This document shows positions 35,897-44,730 of a stretch of 64,000 nt of DNA, in pieces. Position 1 is the first letter of the stretch. Every line of letters begins with the position of its first letter. Location of the stretch: contig NZ_JACIEJ010000003.1 of assembly GCF_014196795.1 (NCBI RefSeq), positions 310,001 through 374,000 on the forward strand. The letters are read 5' to 3'. A program made the position numbers and the translations under genes. Source of the DNA: Sagittula marina (GTDB lineage: Bacteria; Pseudomonadota; Alphaproteobacteria; Rhodobacterales; Rhodobacteraceae). A model generated the notes under the pieces. It was given only the letters and a program-made list of their open reading frames with translations, made no database searches and was not told the origin of the DNA.

Positions 35897-37132
35897 TCAG
35901 CTGTCCTCCCGCAAGCGCATCATGAGGGCCAAGCCAAGGCCGGAGAAGCAGATACAGCCAAGCATAAGCGGAAATGGCGTGCCATTGAACGCCAACCCGA
36001 CCGGGACTGCCAACAGCACGGCAAAGGTCGTCGCTCCGGCGCTGATGACGGAGGCTGCGGTGCCAGCGATATGTCCCATAGGCTCCAATGCCAGGGCGTT
36101 CAGATTGCCGATGCCCAGACTGGCCTGAAAGAACTGCGCCTGTTGCCAGATAAGCAGGATCACCAGCTGCGCGATAGGCCCGGGGGACATGTTCAGGGCC
36201 ACAAGCGCACCAATCGTCACCGCGATGTAACCGGTGAACATCGCCTTCACCAGGCGCCGCATTCCCAATCGCATGACAAGCCGCGCGTTCAAATAACTTG
36301 AGGAGGCCGTGACGATAGCCGTCAGGCCGAACCAGGCAGGAAAGGAGTCAGCACGATCCATCCAGACGTCATAGATCGACTGAATGGAGGAAATCGTTGC
36401 AAACAGACCGGCAAACACCAGCGAGAGGGTAAGGATCGCAAGACGGACCTGCTGATGCCGCAGAACCTCCAGCACCGCCGCCTTCAATGTGGCAAAGCGG
36501 AACGGGCGACGGCGGTCGAGCGGCAGCGTCTCCGGAACGCGCAGCAGGAACCACGCCGTGCTTGCAATACCAAAAAGCGCAAAGGCGAGAAAAATCGCAT
36601 GCCAATCCGCCACACGCAGGATCTGCGCGCCCATAAGCGGGGCCAATGCGGGGATGATTGCAAAGACCATCATGACAAAGGACACGATCTGTGCCATGCC
36701 GCGCCCCGAATAAAGGTCCCGGATCACGGCCATCACCACAACGCGCGGCCCAGAAGCGCCCAAGCCCTGCACCAACCGTGTGACCAGCAACCAAGTCATA
36801 TTCTGCGAAAGCGTCGCGGCCAGCGCGGCCACGATATACAAAACCACACCACACAGGATGATGCTGCGCCGTCCGAAACGGTCAGACAGCGGCCCGGTAA
36901 AGAACGTGCCAATTCCCATGCCAAGCACAAAGCTCGTGATGACCAGCTGCGCAGCATTCGGGTTGGCGGAGGCAAGGTCGGCCGCAATCGCGGGCAGGGC
37001 GGGCATCATCGAGTCGATGGAAAACGCCACGAGTGCCGTCAGCAGCCCCATGAGCGCGATGAATTCGCGGCGACCAGGAAGCTTGTGCCGGCTCAGCGGC
37101 GCCGCCTGGGGCGCTTCAGTGGGATGGGTCAT
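35897..37132 (-). CDS. Bcr/CflA-family multidrug efflux MFS transporter
   Basis: A 411-residue major facilitator with 12 predicted helices. After a 20-residue cytoplasmic lead comes FIALMGLLTALVAFSIDSMMPALPAIAADL, typical of the Bcr/CflA drug:H+ antiporters. The loop 2-3 signature is GPLSDRFGRRSIILCG and motif C-like RLVQGLGASGPRVVVMAVIRDLY is present. Substrates in the family include bicyclomycin, sulfonamides and chloramphenicol; the substrate here is unknown. It converges with the chemoreceptor-like gene with 7 bases between them. No regulator is adjacent. Confidence 0.88.
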   Translation of the reverse strand: MTHPTEAPQAAPLSRHKLPGRREFIALMGLLTALVAFSIDSMMPALPAIAADLASANPNAAQLVITSFVLGMGIGTFFTGPLSDRFGRRSIILCGVVLYIVAALAATLSQNMTWLLVTRLVQGLGASGPRVVVMAVIRDLYSGRGMAQIVSFVMMVFAIIPALAPLMGAQILRVADWHAIFLAFALFGIASTAWFLLRVPETLPLDRRRPFRFATLKAAVLEVLRHQQVRLAILTLSLVFAGLFATISSIQSIYDVWMDRADSFPAWFGLTAIVTASSSYLNARLVMRLGMRRLVKAMFTGYIAVTIGALVALNMSPGPIAQLVILLIWQQAQFFQASLGIGNLNALALEPMGHIAGTAASVISAGATTFAVLLAVPVGLAFNGTPFPLMLGCICFSGLGLALMMRLREDS

Positions 37133-37153
37133 GTCGCTGTCTCTTGGATGCTG

Positions 37154-37516
37154 TCAGGGCTTGCGGTCTTGCGTATGAGGCGGGTCATCCTCATTGGCGG
37201 CGGCGTGATCTGCCGATCCAAGCCGCGCGATCAGCCATTCGGTGTGCTCTTCGCGTTTGCGCATGGCGTATTGACCAAACTGTTGCACCGCGACCGCAAA
37301 AATCCCGAGACCGACCAAGATGAACACAGTAGTTCCGATGCGGCCAATCGCTGTTTGCGGAACCAGTTCGCCGTAGCCTACGGTGGACAGCGTCACCACT
37401 GTGAAGAAATAGCTGTCAATCCACGACCAACCTTCAACATGGCGAAAGAAGATGGTGCCGATCAGGATAATCCCGACCAGAGTACCAAGCAGAGTTATCA
37501 CGCGCAGGCGATTCAT
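37154..37516 (-). CDS. Small two-helix potassium channel protein
   Basis: A 120-residue protein with two membrane helices flanking a pore loop carrying the K+ selectivity filter TVGYGE (LSTVGYGELVP). A charged cytoplasmic tail follows (RKREEHTEWLIARLG). It is the minimal KcsA-like, ion_trans_2 architecture with no RCK domain. The start at 37516 overlaps the upstream DsbA-like gene by 4 bases, indicating coupling. The functional connection between the two is unclear. Confidence 0.85.
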   Translation of the reverse strand: MNRLRVITLLGTLVGIILIGTIFFRHVEGWSWIDSYFFTVVTLSTVGYGELVPQTAIGRIGTTVFILVGLGIFAVAVQQFGQYAMRKREEHTEWLIARLGSADHAAANEDDPPHTQDRKP

Positions 37517-38157
37517 GCCTGCGTGGCAGCCCCGCTGCGCAATTCCTTGATCACGCTGTCCCACAACTCGGGCGGCTGCGCTCCGGGCACCGCGTGCTGG
37601 CTGGCCACGACGAAGGTCGGGACAGATGTCACGCCCATACCGCGCGCCGCCGCATCGCGTTCCACCATCTCGCGCTGGTCCGCATCAGAGGACAGCAGCC
37701 GCAGAACCAGGCTGGCGTCCATGCCGTAGCTGTCGGCAATATCCGCCAGAACCTCATGCTCGCCGATATCACGTCCGTCCACGAAATAGGCTTTGAACAG
37801 CGCGGAGACGATAGGCGTCTGGCATCCTTCGACCTCGGCCCAGTGGATCAGGCGGTGTGCGTCCACGGTGTTTGGCGTCTTTTCTATCTTATCGAGGTTG
37901 AGCGTCAGCCCAGCCTTTTCGGCCTGTTCATGCACGGCCGTGTAGGCTTTTACCGCCTTGTCCTTGCCGCCGAATTTTTCCTCCAGATAGCTGCGCCGAT
38001 CCATACCACCCTTGGGCATCGTCGGGTTCAGCATGAAGGGCAACCAGCGGATGCGGAAGGGATGGCCGGGGTTTGCTTCCAACGCTGTGTCAAGGTTGGC
38101 CTTGCCGATATAGCACCAGGGGCAGATCGGGTCGGAGAAGATATCGAGTTGTGTCAT
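37513..38157 (-). CDS. DsbA-family oxidoreductase, FrnE-like
   Basis: A 214-residue thioredoxin-fold protein with the CPWC redox motif at residues 12-15 in FSDPICPWCYIGK, and the cis-proline region GVTSVPTFVV near the end. It has no signal peptide, so it is cytoplasmic. This is the FrnE/polyketide-DsbA-like group, related to 2-hydroxychromene-2-carboxylate isomerases. Likely roles are disulfide exchange or glutathione-linked isomerisation in stress responses. The start is at the first Met, and it overlaps the channel gene by 4 bases. Confidence 0.85.
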   Translation of the reverse strand: MTQLDIFSDPICPWCYIGKANLDTALEANPGHPFRIRWLPFMLNPTMPKGGMDRRSYLEEKFGGKDKAVKAYTAVHEQAEKAGLTLNLDKIEKTPNTVDAHRLIHWAEVEGCQTPIVSALFKAYFVDGRDIGEHEVLADIADSYGMDASLVLRLLSSDADQREMVERDAAARGMGVTSVPTFVVASQHAVPGAQPPELWDSVIKELRSGAATQA

Positions 38158-38231
38158 GTCGCCTCCCGGCGTGGTTTTGGCGGGCTGTGGCGCGTTTCAT
38201 AGCATCGGCGCGCAATTTGTGCCACTGCGGA

Positions 38232-39743
38232 TCAAATCGCGTGATCTCGCAGCGCCTTGCGGATCAGTTTGCCGTTCGGGTTGCGCGGCAGTGCGTCGAC
38301 GCGCACCCAGGCGCGCGGCTGCTTGTAATTGGCGAGCCGCGCGGCGGCCTCGGTTTTCAAGACGTCGTCGTCCAGCGCGGTTTCGGCGGTGAAAAATGCC
38401 ACGATGATCCGCACGTCGTCCTTGATCTGCACATCCGTCACGGCGAGGTCCGTGACACCTGACAGTGACGCGAGTGCGCCCTCAACCTCCAACGGGGAGA
38501 CACGGTAGCCGCCAGCGTTCATCATGTCGTCGTCGCGTCCGGCATAGGTGATTTGCCCGCTTGCATCCATCGAGGCCATGTCGCCAGTCAAGTACCAGTC
38601 GCCGTTGAACTTTTCAGCCGTGGCCTCTGGTGCGCCGAGGTACTCCAGCATCAGGCCCGGATCGCGACGGTCGATGGCGATGACACCGGGAGTGTTCAGC
38701 GGCACGGGGTGATTGTCGGGGCCGAGGATCGCCACACGGCGGCCAACCTGTGGCCGTCCCAAGGTGCCGGCGACTGGGGGAGAGCCCGGCGCGTTGGAAA
38801 TGAAGGTGGAGCATTCGGACATGCCGTAGGCCTCGAATACCTCTGTGCCGGTGGCGTTGCGCCAGCCCTCGCGGATTGTTTCAGACAGTTTTTCCCCGGC
38901 GGAGAGCCCGTGCCGCAACTTGGTCATTGGTGGAATGGGAAACTTGAGGATCTGTCGGTAAACGCCAGGAGCAGCGGCGAAAATCGTCGCATCGTTGCGC
39001 TTCATCAGCAGTGGGATCTGCGCAGGCTCCGTGCCTGCAGCGGGGATCAGCGCCGTGGCGCCACAGGTCCATGGGTCCATCAGACCGGTGCCCAGCGTGT
39101 AGGTCCAGTTGAAGGCGCCTGCGTGTAACAGGCGGTCCTCCCGTCGCAATCCGTACCAGCCGTCCACCATCATCTGTCGCGCCCAGATCGCGCGATGTGC
39201 GTGCGCCACGGCCCGCGGTGTGCCTGAGGTTCCGGAGGTGTAGACGATGTAGGCCATGCGCTCCGGATCGCCCATCTCGAAGTCCGCAGGGGGCAGATCG
39301 TGCCATCCTTGGTAGGTCGTGGGGCCGTAGACAGGGACATCGGTCTGCGGGCAGGCAACACCCTCTGCCCGCAAAATAGCACGCGGGGCCAACTGCGTTA
39401 TCATGCTGGCGACTTCTGGTTCGGTCAGCTGAGAGGACGAGGGCACCGGCACAATCCCTGCCGTGATCGCCCCGAGATAGGCAATGGGGAAATCGACCGT
39501 ATTGCCCAGGCGCATCAGCATCACGTCACCGGGGACCAGACCTGCCTGCAACAAACCTGTGGCCGTGCCACGGATGGCGGCGATAAGACGCCCGTAGGAC
39601 CATCGTTGCGCGCCCGTTGGTTTGACCACCGAAAGGGCGACCTTGTCCGGAGTGGCGCTGCCGGCGCGCAGCACGTGCTCGGCCAAATTGAACGGCGCGG
39701 GGCAGGGCGCGAAGGCGCCTTCGTCGAAGATCGAAACTGTCAT
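38232..39743 (-). CDS. AMP-dependent acyl-CoA synthetase, benzoate-CoA-ligase-like
   Basis: A 503-residue adenylate-forming enzyme with the P-loop YTSGTSGTPRAVAHAHRA near residue 170. YGMSECSTFISN is the YGxTE-like motif, WYLTGDMASMDASG is present, and the C-terminal domain ends with the acyl-transfer lysine in NPNGKLIRKAL. The P-loop lysine of the consensus GxPKG is arginine here. The substrate acid cannot be told; it is probably an aromatic or short acid. The frame opens further upstream, but Met at 39743 fits. It is divergent from the XRE-cupin gene, which may regulate it. Confidence 0.82.
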   Translation of the reverse strand: MTVSIFDEGAFAPCPAPFNLAEHVLRAGSATPDKVALSVVKPTGAQRWSYGRLIAAIRGTATGLLQAGLVPGDVMLMRLGNTVDFPIAYLGAITAGIVPVPSSSQLTEPEVASMITQLAPRAILRAEGVACPQTDVPVYGPTTYQGWHDLPPADFEMGDPERMAYIVYTSGTSGTPRAVAHAHRAIWARQMMVDGWYGLRREDRLLHAGAFNWTYTLGTGLMDPWTCGATALIPAAGTEPAQIPLLMKRNDATIFAAAPGVYRQILKFPIPPMTKLRHGLSAGEKLSETIREGWRNATGTEVFEAYGMSECSTFISNAPGSPPVAGTLGRPQVGRRVAILGPDNHPVPLNTPGVIAIDRRDPGLMLEYLGAPEATAEKFNGDWYLTGDMASMDASGQITYAGRDDDMMNAGGYRVSPLEVEGALASLSGVTDLAVTDVQIKDDVRIIVAFFTAETALDDDVLKTEAAARLANYKQPRAWVRVDALPRNPNGKLIRKALRDHAI

Positions 39744-39810
39744 GTCGGATGGAGTATTCAAGGCCACGCATGCTTGCAAGGGGCTGGGACCGCTCCTATA
39801 AGCGTGCGCC

Positions 39811-40440
39811 ATGGCCATCGATCCCAAAGACAACACCGCCCTGATCCGCCTTGCGCGTGAAAGCGGCGAAGACGTGCAGGCAGAACCGCTCGACCTTGGT
39901 TTGCGGGTCCGTGAGCTGCGCAAGGAAAAGGACTGGACGCTGGAACAGGCCGCGCGCAAGGCCGGGCTGGCGCGATCCACTTTGTCAAAGATCGAAAACG
40001 GCCAGATGAGCCCGACGTACGATGCGTTGAAGAAGCTGGCCGTGGGCTTGGAAATCTCTGTGCCGCAGCTGTTCACGCCGCCGCAACAGGGGCAGGTAAA
40101 CGGTCGCATGTCGGTGACGCGCGTGGGCGAAGGCAAGCGGCAGGCCACGGTGACCTACGAACACGATCTGCTGGCCGAGACCCTGACCCGCAAAAAGATG
40201 CTGCCCTATCGCGCCACCGTCCGGGCGCGCAGAATGGAAGAGTTCGAAGGCTGGGTCCGCCATGACGGCGAGGAATTTTTGTACGTGTTGACCGGGGTGG
40301 TGCGGCTGTACACCGAGTTTTACGAGCCAATCGAAATGAAGCGCGGCGACAGCGCCTATTATGACGCGACGATGGGGCACAATGTGGTCTCCGTCTCGTC
40401 CGAGGACGCCACGATCCTTTGGGTGACGTCGCTCAGCTGA
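39811..40440 (+). CDS. XRE-family regulator with C-terminal cupin domain
   Basis: A 209-residue protein with a helix-turn-helix at about 30-85 (GLRVRELRKEKDWTLEQAARKAGLARSTLSKIENGQMSPT). A linker and a C-terminal cupin follow at about 120-205 (HDGEEFLYVLTGVVRLYTE, ATMGHNVVS) that would bind a small effector. This layout is typical of repressors of nearby metabolic genes such as PuuR-like proteins. It is divergent, 67 bases from the acyl-CoA synthetase start, so that gene is the most likely target. This is inference from position. Confidence 0.85.
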   Translation: MAIDPKDNTALIRLARESGEDVQAEPLDLGLRVRELRKEKDWTLEQAARKAGLARSTLSKIENGQMSPTYDALKKLAVGLEISVPQLFTPPQQGQVNGRMSVTRVGEGKRQATVTYEHDLLAETLTRKKMLPYRATVRARRMEEFEGWVRHDGEEFLYVLTGVVRLYTEFYEPIEMKRGDSAYYDATMGHNVVSVSSEDATILWVTSLS

Positions 40441-40517
40441 CCGCTGACCCTTGACTTGGGGTCGAAGTGATTGATCTTGTTGCGCGACCCCGGCACTCCG
40501 CCGGTGCTGGAGACACT

Positions 40518-41291
40518 ATGACCCCTCTCATGACCGCCTTTCTGGGCGGGTCCGTTGCCGCCATCGCCACCACCGCTGGCGCCTTTCCAGCCGTGATCGG
40601 GCGCCGGATGAGCCGGGGGACCTCGGACATGATGCTGGGCTTTGCCGCTGGGGTCATGTTGTCGGCCGCTTATTTCTCGCTGATCCTGCCGGGGCTGGAG
40701 CGCGCCGAGATGCAGACCGGATCGGTCTGGTGGGCGGCGGCCATTGCCGCGGCGGGGATCACTCTGGGGGCCGGTTTTGTCTGGGTGCTGAATGCCAAGA
40801 TCCCGCATGAGCATTTCAAATCCGGACCCGAAGGCGGCGCGGATCAGGCCACCGTGGCCCGCATCTGGCTGTTTGTCATAGCGATTTCGATCCATAATCT
40901 TCCAGAGGGGCTGTCGATCGGCGTGGCCTTTGGCGTGGATCAGGCCAACGGTTTGTCGGTGATGACGGGCATATCCCTTCAGGACATTCCAGAAGGGCTG
41001 GCCGTGGCAGTGGCGCTGATGGGCTTGGGCTATTCCCGCTGGACGGCGCTGGGGGTCACCGCGCTGACGGGCGCCATCGAGATCGTCGGCGCCGTTTTGG
41101 GGGCGGCGGCAGTGTCTGTGTCGGCGGCGTTGCTGCCTTGGGGACTGACCTTTGCCGCCGGGGCCATGCTGTTCATCATCAGCCATGAGATCGTGCCGGA
41201 AACACACCGTCACGGCCATCAGGACAAGGCGACGCTGGGTTTCATCGTCGGTCTGGTGCTGATGATGTTCCTCGATGTGACGCTGGGGTGA
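40518..41291 (+). CDS. ZIP-family metal transporter, GufA-like
   Basis: A 257-residue inner-membrane protein with eight hydrophobic helices. The metal-binding motifs are HNLPEG (from residue 126) in helix 4 and QDIPEG (from residue 155) in helix 5. The Q for H change in the second motif is typical of the GufA branch. A histidine-containing loop (KIPHEHF) lies between helices 3 and 4. It probably imports Zn2+ or other divalent metals. The start at 40518 with CTGGAGACA upstream is preferred over an earlier ATG. It follows the XRE gene by 77 bases. Confidence 0.85.
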   Translation: MTPLMTAFLGGSVAAIATTAGAFPAVIGRRMSRGTSDMMLGFAAGVMLSAAYFSLILPGLERAEMQTGSVWWAAAIAAAGITLGAGFVWVLNAKIPHEHFKSGPEGGADQATVARIWLFVIAISIHNLPEGLSIGVAFGVDQANGLSVMTGISLQDIPEGLAVAVALMGLGYSRWTALGVTALTGAIEIVGAVLGAAAVSVSAALLPWGLTFAAGAMLFIISHEIVPETHRHGHQDKATLGFIVGLVLMMFLDVTLG

Positions 41292-41302
41292 GGGCCGCCA
41301 GC

Positions 41303-41767
41303 CTAAAGGGTGCTGGCCAGAGCGGCCCCCTGTTGGGCGATGCGCGCGACATCGCGGCTCAGGCTGAGGGGGCCGTTTTCCAGCCCGTCTAACGCAACCC
41401 ACTTGGCGTCCAGCGCATCGTCGTTCGCCACCGGCTGACCGGACACCCATGTGCAAAGAACGGCAATCAGCACGTAGTGATAGCGAAGGGCCCCCGTTGG
41501 ATCATGGTCAAAGGCATCAAGGGCAGTGATGACCTGCTGCGCTTCGGCTTGTATGCCGGTTTCCTCTCGCAGCTCTCGCAGGGCGGCACATGTGATCTCT
41601 TCACCGAGGTCAACCTTGCCGCCGGGAAAGCCCCATAAACCAGCATCCGGCGGGTTTGCCCGGCGCACCAGCAGGACATCTTGGTCTTTGACGACCACTG
41701 CAATCACCGCGACGGTCGGGCGGGATGGTGGATGGGTTGCGGCCTGTGCGTTTTTGTCGTCGGTCAT
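41303..41767 (-). CDS. NUDIX hydrolase
   Basis: A 154-residue pyrophosphohydrolase with a complete NUDIX box, GGKVDLGEEITCAALRELREETGI (GX5EX7REUXEEXGU), at about residues 48-71. Substrates are nucleoside-diphosphate derivatives, such as ADP-ribose or damaged nucleotides; the specific one is unknown. The start at 41767 has GAGGGGACC upstream. It converges with the ZIP gene with 11 bases between. Confidence 0.88.
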   Translation of the reverse strand: MTDDKNAQAATHPPSRPTVAVIAVVVKDQDVLLVRRANPPDAGLWGFPGGKVDLGEEITCAALRELREETGIQAEAQQVITALDAFDHDPTGALRYHYVLIAVLCTWVSGQPVANDDALDAKWVALDGLENGPLSLSRDVARIAQQGAALASTL

Positions 41768-41850
41768 GAAGGTCCCCTCGGATATAGCGCCTTGAAACAG
41801 CTGCGCGGCCGAGCCTCTGCCGCCCATGCAGATCTTTCAGGCTGATAAGA

Positions 41851-41885
41851 CAACAGGCCCTCGATGGTAAACCGAGGGCCTGTTG
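41851..41885. terminator. Intrinsic terminator downstream of livM
   Basis: A perfect 13-base-pair stem (CAACAGGCCCTCG and complement) with a 9-base loop. It lies 48 bases after the livM stop and before the NUDIX gene. The T-tail is weak, but the stem is the longest perfect one seen in the window. Confidence 0.7.
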
Positions 41886-41932
41886 ATATTCTGGCATGGT
41901 TGCGCGCGGATAATTCGTTGCGCGGCGCCGCG

Positions 41933-43225
41933 TCAGCGCTCCGGCAGGAGGCCCCTTGGCGAGAACCTGAGCACCAGCAACAAGATCACGCCCATGGTCA
42001 GGAGGCGCATGTGCTGGACCGACTCCAACAGATGCATCTTGAGCGCGGAACCGTCGGGCAGGGCGCTTGTGGCCCAGACCATCAGCTCCGGTCCCACCGT
42101 TTCGACCTGAATCCACAGGAACCAGATCAGCATACCGCCAAGGATTGCGCCGAAGTTGTTGCCGGAACCACCGACAATCACCATCACCCAGATCAGGAAG
42201 GTGTAGCGCAGTGGCTGATAGGCTGTCGGCTGCAGCAGGCCATCCAACGTGGTCATCATGGCACCGGCGACGCCACAGATGGCAGAGCCGAGGATGAAGA
42301 CCTGCAAGTGGCGAAACGTGACGTCCTTGCCCATGGCGCGGGCGGAGGTTTCGTTGTCGCGGATTGCGCGCATCATACGGCCCCACGGGCTGTTGAGCGC
42401 CAATTGCGCCAGCACCAGCAGGATCACGAGAACCACGGCGAACATCCCCACGTAGCCAAGCTTGACGTAGAGGGTAGAGGCGCTCGTCGGGTCTAGGCCC
42501 CAATTCGCCGCGCGGTCGATGAAGGCAGGATCGCTTTGCAGATCAATCTCATATGGCATGGGGCGCGGCAGCCCGTTCACGTTTTTCACGCCACGGGTCA
42601 GCCATTCCTCGTTCTTCATCACCGCGATGATGATCTCGGAAATGCCAAGCGTCGCAATCGCCAGGTAGTCGGATCGCAGGCCCAGCGCGGTCTTGCCGAT
42701 GATCCACGCTGCGCCAGCGGCCAGCAGGCCACCCACGGGCCACGCCAGCACCACCGGCAGGCCGAGGCCGCCAAGGTAGCCGGTTGCGGCCGGGTTCACT
42801 GCCTCGATCGCGTTGACCGCGTCGTCGCGGACCCATCGATACAACACGAACCCCGCTACCAGCAGCGCCACCAGCATCAGCGCGCTGCGGGTGCGTTTGT
42901 AGACGACGACACTGGCCGCCACGACGACGGCTCCGATGACCAGTGCCAGAAGTGCCCGGACGCCACCTGCTGACCATGCCTCTGGCACCGGTTGCACAGA
43001 GGTCAGCACCACGGCCATGCCACCTAGTGCGACAAAGCCCATGACACCGACGTTGAACAGCCCGGCGATGCCCCATTGCAGGTTCACGCCCAGCGCCATG
43101 ATCGCGCTGACCAAACCCATGGCCACCAGTTTCAACGCATAATCCCAGCTTTGGAACAGGCCGGTCATCAGGATCAGCACGCCCACCAGCGCAAAGAGCG
43201 CATAGGTTTTTACTGTCTGGTTCAT
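41933..43225 (-). CDS. livM: Branched-chain amino acid ABC transporter permease LivM
   Basis: A 430-residue permease with about ten membrane helices, one of two membrane subunits of a high-affinity branched-chain amino acid importer. Family motifs include NLQWGIAGLFNVGVMGFVALGG, GLRSDYLAIATLGISEI, and the EAA-like loop NSPWGRMMRAIRDNETSARAMGKDV that contacts the ATPase. It starts at 43225, overlapping the livH stop by 4 bases (ATGA). It is the last gene of the operon and is followed by a perfect hairpin. Confidence 0.92.
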   Translation of the reverse strand: MNQTVKTYALFALVGVLILMTGLFQSWDYALKLVAMGLVSAIMALGVNLQWGIAGLFNVGVMGFVALGGMAVVLTSVQPVPEAWSAGGVRALLALVIGAVVVAASVVVYKRTRSALMLVALLVAGFVLYRWVRDDAVNAIEAVNPAATGYLGGLGLPVVLAWPVGGLLAAGAAWIIGKTALGLRSDYLAIATLGISEIIIAVMKNEEWLTRGVKNVNGLPRPMPYEIDLQSDPAFIDRAANWGLDPTSASTLYVKLGYVGMFAVVLVILLVLAQLALNSPWGRMMRAIRDNETSARAMGKDVTFRHLQVFILGSAICGVAGAMMTTLDGLLQPTAYQPLRYTFLIWVMVIVGGSGNNFGAILGGMLIWFLWIQVETVGPELMVWATSALPDGSALKMHLLESVQHMRLLTMGVILLLVLRFSPRGLLPER

Positions 43226-44232
43226 ACGGATTTCCCCTTGAACAGGCCGGTCGGGCGGAACAGCAGAACCACCACAAGGATCATGAAGCTGACGGCAAAT
43301 TTGTATTCCGTGGCAAGCAGTTGCACGAGGCCGGACGGCTCCAGCGCTTCCGGCATGGCGTAGCCGAGGACCTTTTTCCACGCGTAGGTCAGACCCACCT
43401 CGGAAAAGGCGATGACAAAGCCGCCAGCGATGGCGCCCAGAGGATTGCCCAGACCGCCCACGATGGCAGCGGCAAAGATCGGCAGCAGCAACTGGAAATA
43501 GGTGAACGGCTTATAGCTTTTGTCCAGACCGTAGAGCACACCTGCAATGGTGATCAGCCCGGCGACGATCAGCCATGTCACCATGACCACACGCTCGGGG
43601 TTGATGCCGGACAGAAGCGCCAGATCCTCGTTGTCGGAATAGGCGCGCATGGATTTGCCCGTGCGCGTGCGGTTGAGAAACCAGAACAGGGCCACCACGA
43701 CAATGATCGCGGTGATCACGGTGATCGCCTGCGTCGTTTTCAGGCCCAGACCTTCGGCCAGCCCGGTGGCGCGTTTGAAATCACCCGCCGAAATGATGAA
43801 GCGTTCGCCATCATCAAACCGGATATCATCGGTTCCAAGGATGATCCGCGTCACACCGTTATACACGAACATCACACCGATGGAGACCATGACAAAGATG
43901 ATCGGCTTGGCTTTTTGCGCGCGATAAAACCTGTAGACCACCCGGTCGGTGGCCAGCACCATCAGCGCTGTGCCCGCGATACCGAAGGGAATCGCAAGCA
44001 AGGCGGTCGGCAGCGGGCCAAGGCTGATTCCCCATGACTGAAACAGCCACGTGAACAGGATCGTCACCATCGTGCCAAAGGCCATGGTGTCGCCGTGGGC
44101 AAAATTGGAAAACCGCAGGATGCCGTAGATCATGGTGACCCCCAGCGCGCCCAGCGCAAGCTGACTGCCATAGGTCATGGCCGGGATCAGCACGAAATTC
44201 GTCAGCGCCACGATGGCGTTCACAAAATCCAT
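43222..44232 (-). CDS. livH: Branched-chain amino acid ABC transporter permease LivH
   Basis: A 336-residue permease, partner of LivM. Typical stretches are QLALGALGVTMIYGILRFSNFAHGDTMAFG, RTRTGKSMRAYSDNEDLALLSGINPERVV (ATPase-contact loop) and AAIVGGLGNPLGAIAGGFVIAFSE. It has eight or more helices. Position inside the liv gene set and the 4-base overlap with livM support the assignment. An unannotated small exported-protein gene separates it from livF. Confidence 0.92.
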   Translation of the reverse strand: MDFVNAIVALTNFVLIPAMTYGSQLALGALGVTMIYGILRFSNFAHGDTMAFGTMVTILFTWLFQSWGISLGPLPTALLAIPFGIAGTALMVLATDRVVYRFYRAQKAKPIIFVMVSIGVMFVYNGVTRIILGTDDIRFDDGERFIISAGDFKRATGLAEGLGLKTTQAITVITAIIVVVALFWFLNRTRTGKSMRAYSDNEDLALLSGINPERVVMVTWLIVAGLITIAGVLYGLDKSYKPFTYFQLLLPIFAAAIVGGLGNPLGAIAGGFVIAFSEVGLTYAWKKVLGYAMPEALEPSGLVQLLATEYKFAVSFMILVVVLLFRPTGLFKGKSV

Positions 44233-44303
44233 CTATCTCTCCTCGCTGGCTGTCACGAACCGAAATTGCGCGGTCGGGCCAGTCTTGTTATCGAAAATAT
44301 CTG

Positions 44304-44729
44304 TCATGGTTGCGGCGCACAGCTGCCAAGGTAGGACACCATCATCGGCCCATCCGCGTCGTGCACCGTATACCGGGCTGTCCCGTCGGCATTGGTTGTC
44401 ACCATGTGACGAACTCCGTCGATACCGCCAGCCAAAGCCAGTGCGCCGTTTGAACGATTGCCCATCAGCGGAACATCTGCTGCGTCACTTCGCATCCGGA
44501 CTTCCACCAGCAGGTTCACATCCTCAAATCCGCTGGCCTGTCCCTCCAGCGTCACGGAAAAGCGCGTGTCCTGACAGGGCTCGGCCTCGTAGCATTCGGT
44601 GACGAAATCGCAGTCCAGCACAATGGGCTGATGTATCGGGGCATCAGAGAGGCTCATCTTGTCGGCATGGGCCGGAAGCGCCGCCCCAAACATCGCACAG
44701 ACCAGCGGCGGCTTGATCGAAACACCCAT
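44304..44729 (-). CDS. Small exported protein embedded in the liv operon
   Basis: A 141-residue protein with an N-terminal hydrophobic stretch and cleavage-like ALPAHADK. The mature domain has a cysteine-rich segment (LDCDFVTECYEAEPCQDT) and a later GSC, suggesting disulfides in the periplasm. I do not recognise a family. Its start lies one base after the livF stop, so it is almost surely part of the same transcript between livF and livH. It is not a standard liv component; an accessory role in uptake is only suggested by position. Confidence 0.65.
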   Translation of the reverse strand: MGVSIKPPLVCAMFGAALPAHADKMSLSDAPIHQPIVLDCDFVTECYEAEPCQDTRFSVTLEGQASGFEDVNLLVEVRMRSDAADVPLMGNRSNGALALAGGIDGVRHMVTTNADGTARYTVHDADGPMMVSYLGSCAPQP

Positions 44730-44730
44730 T

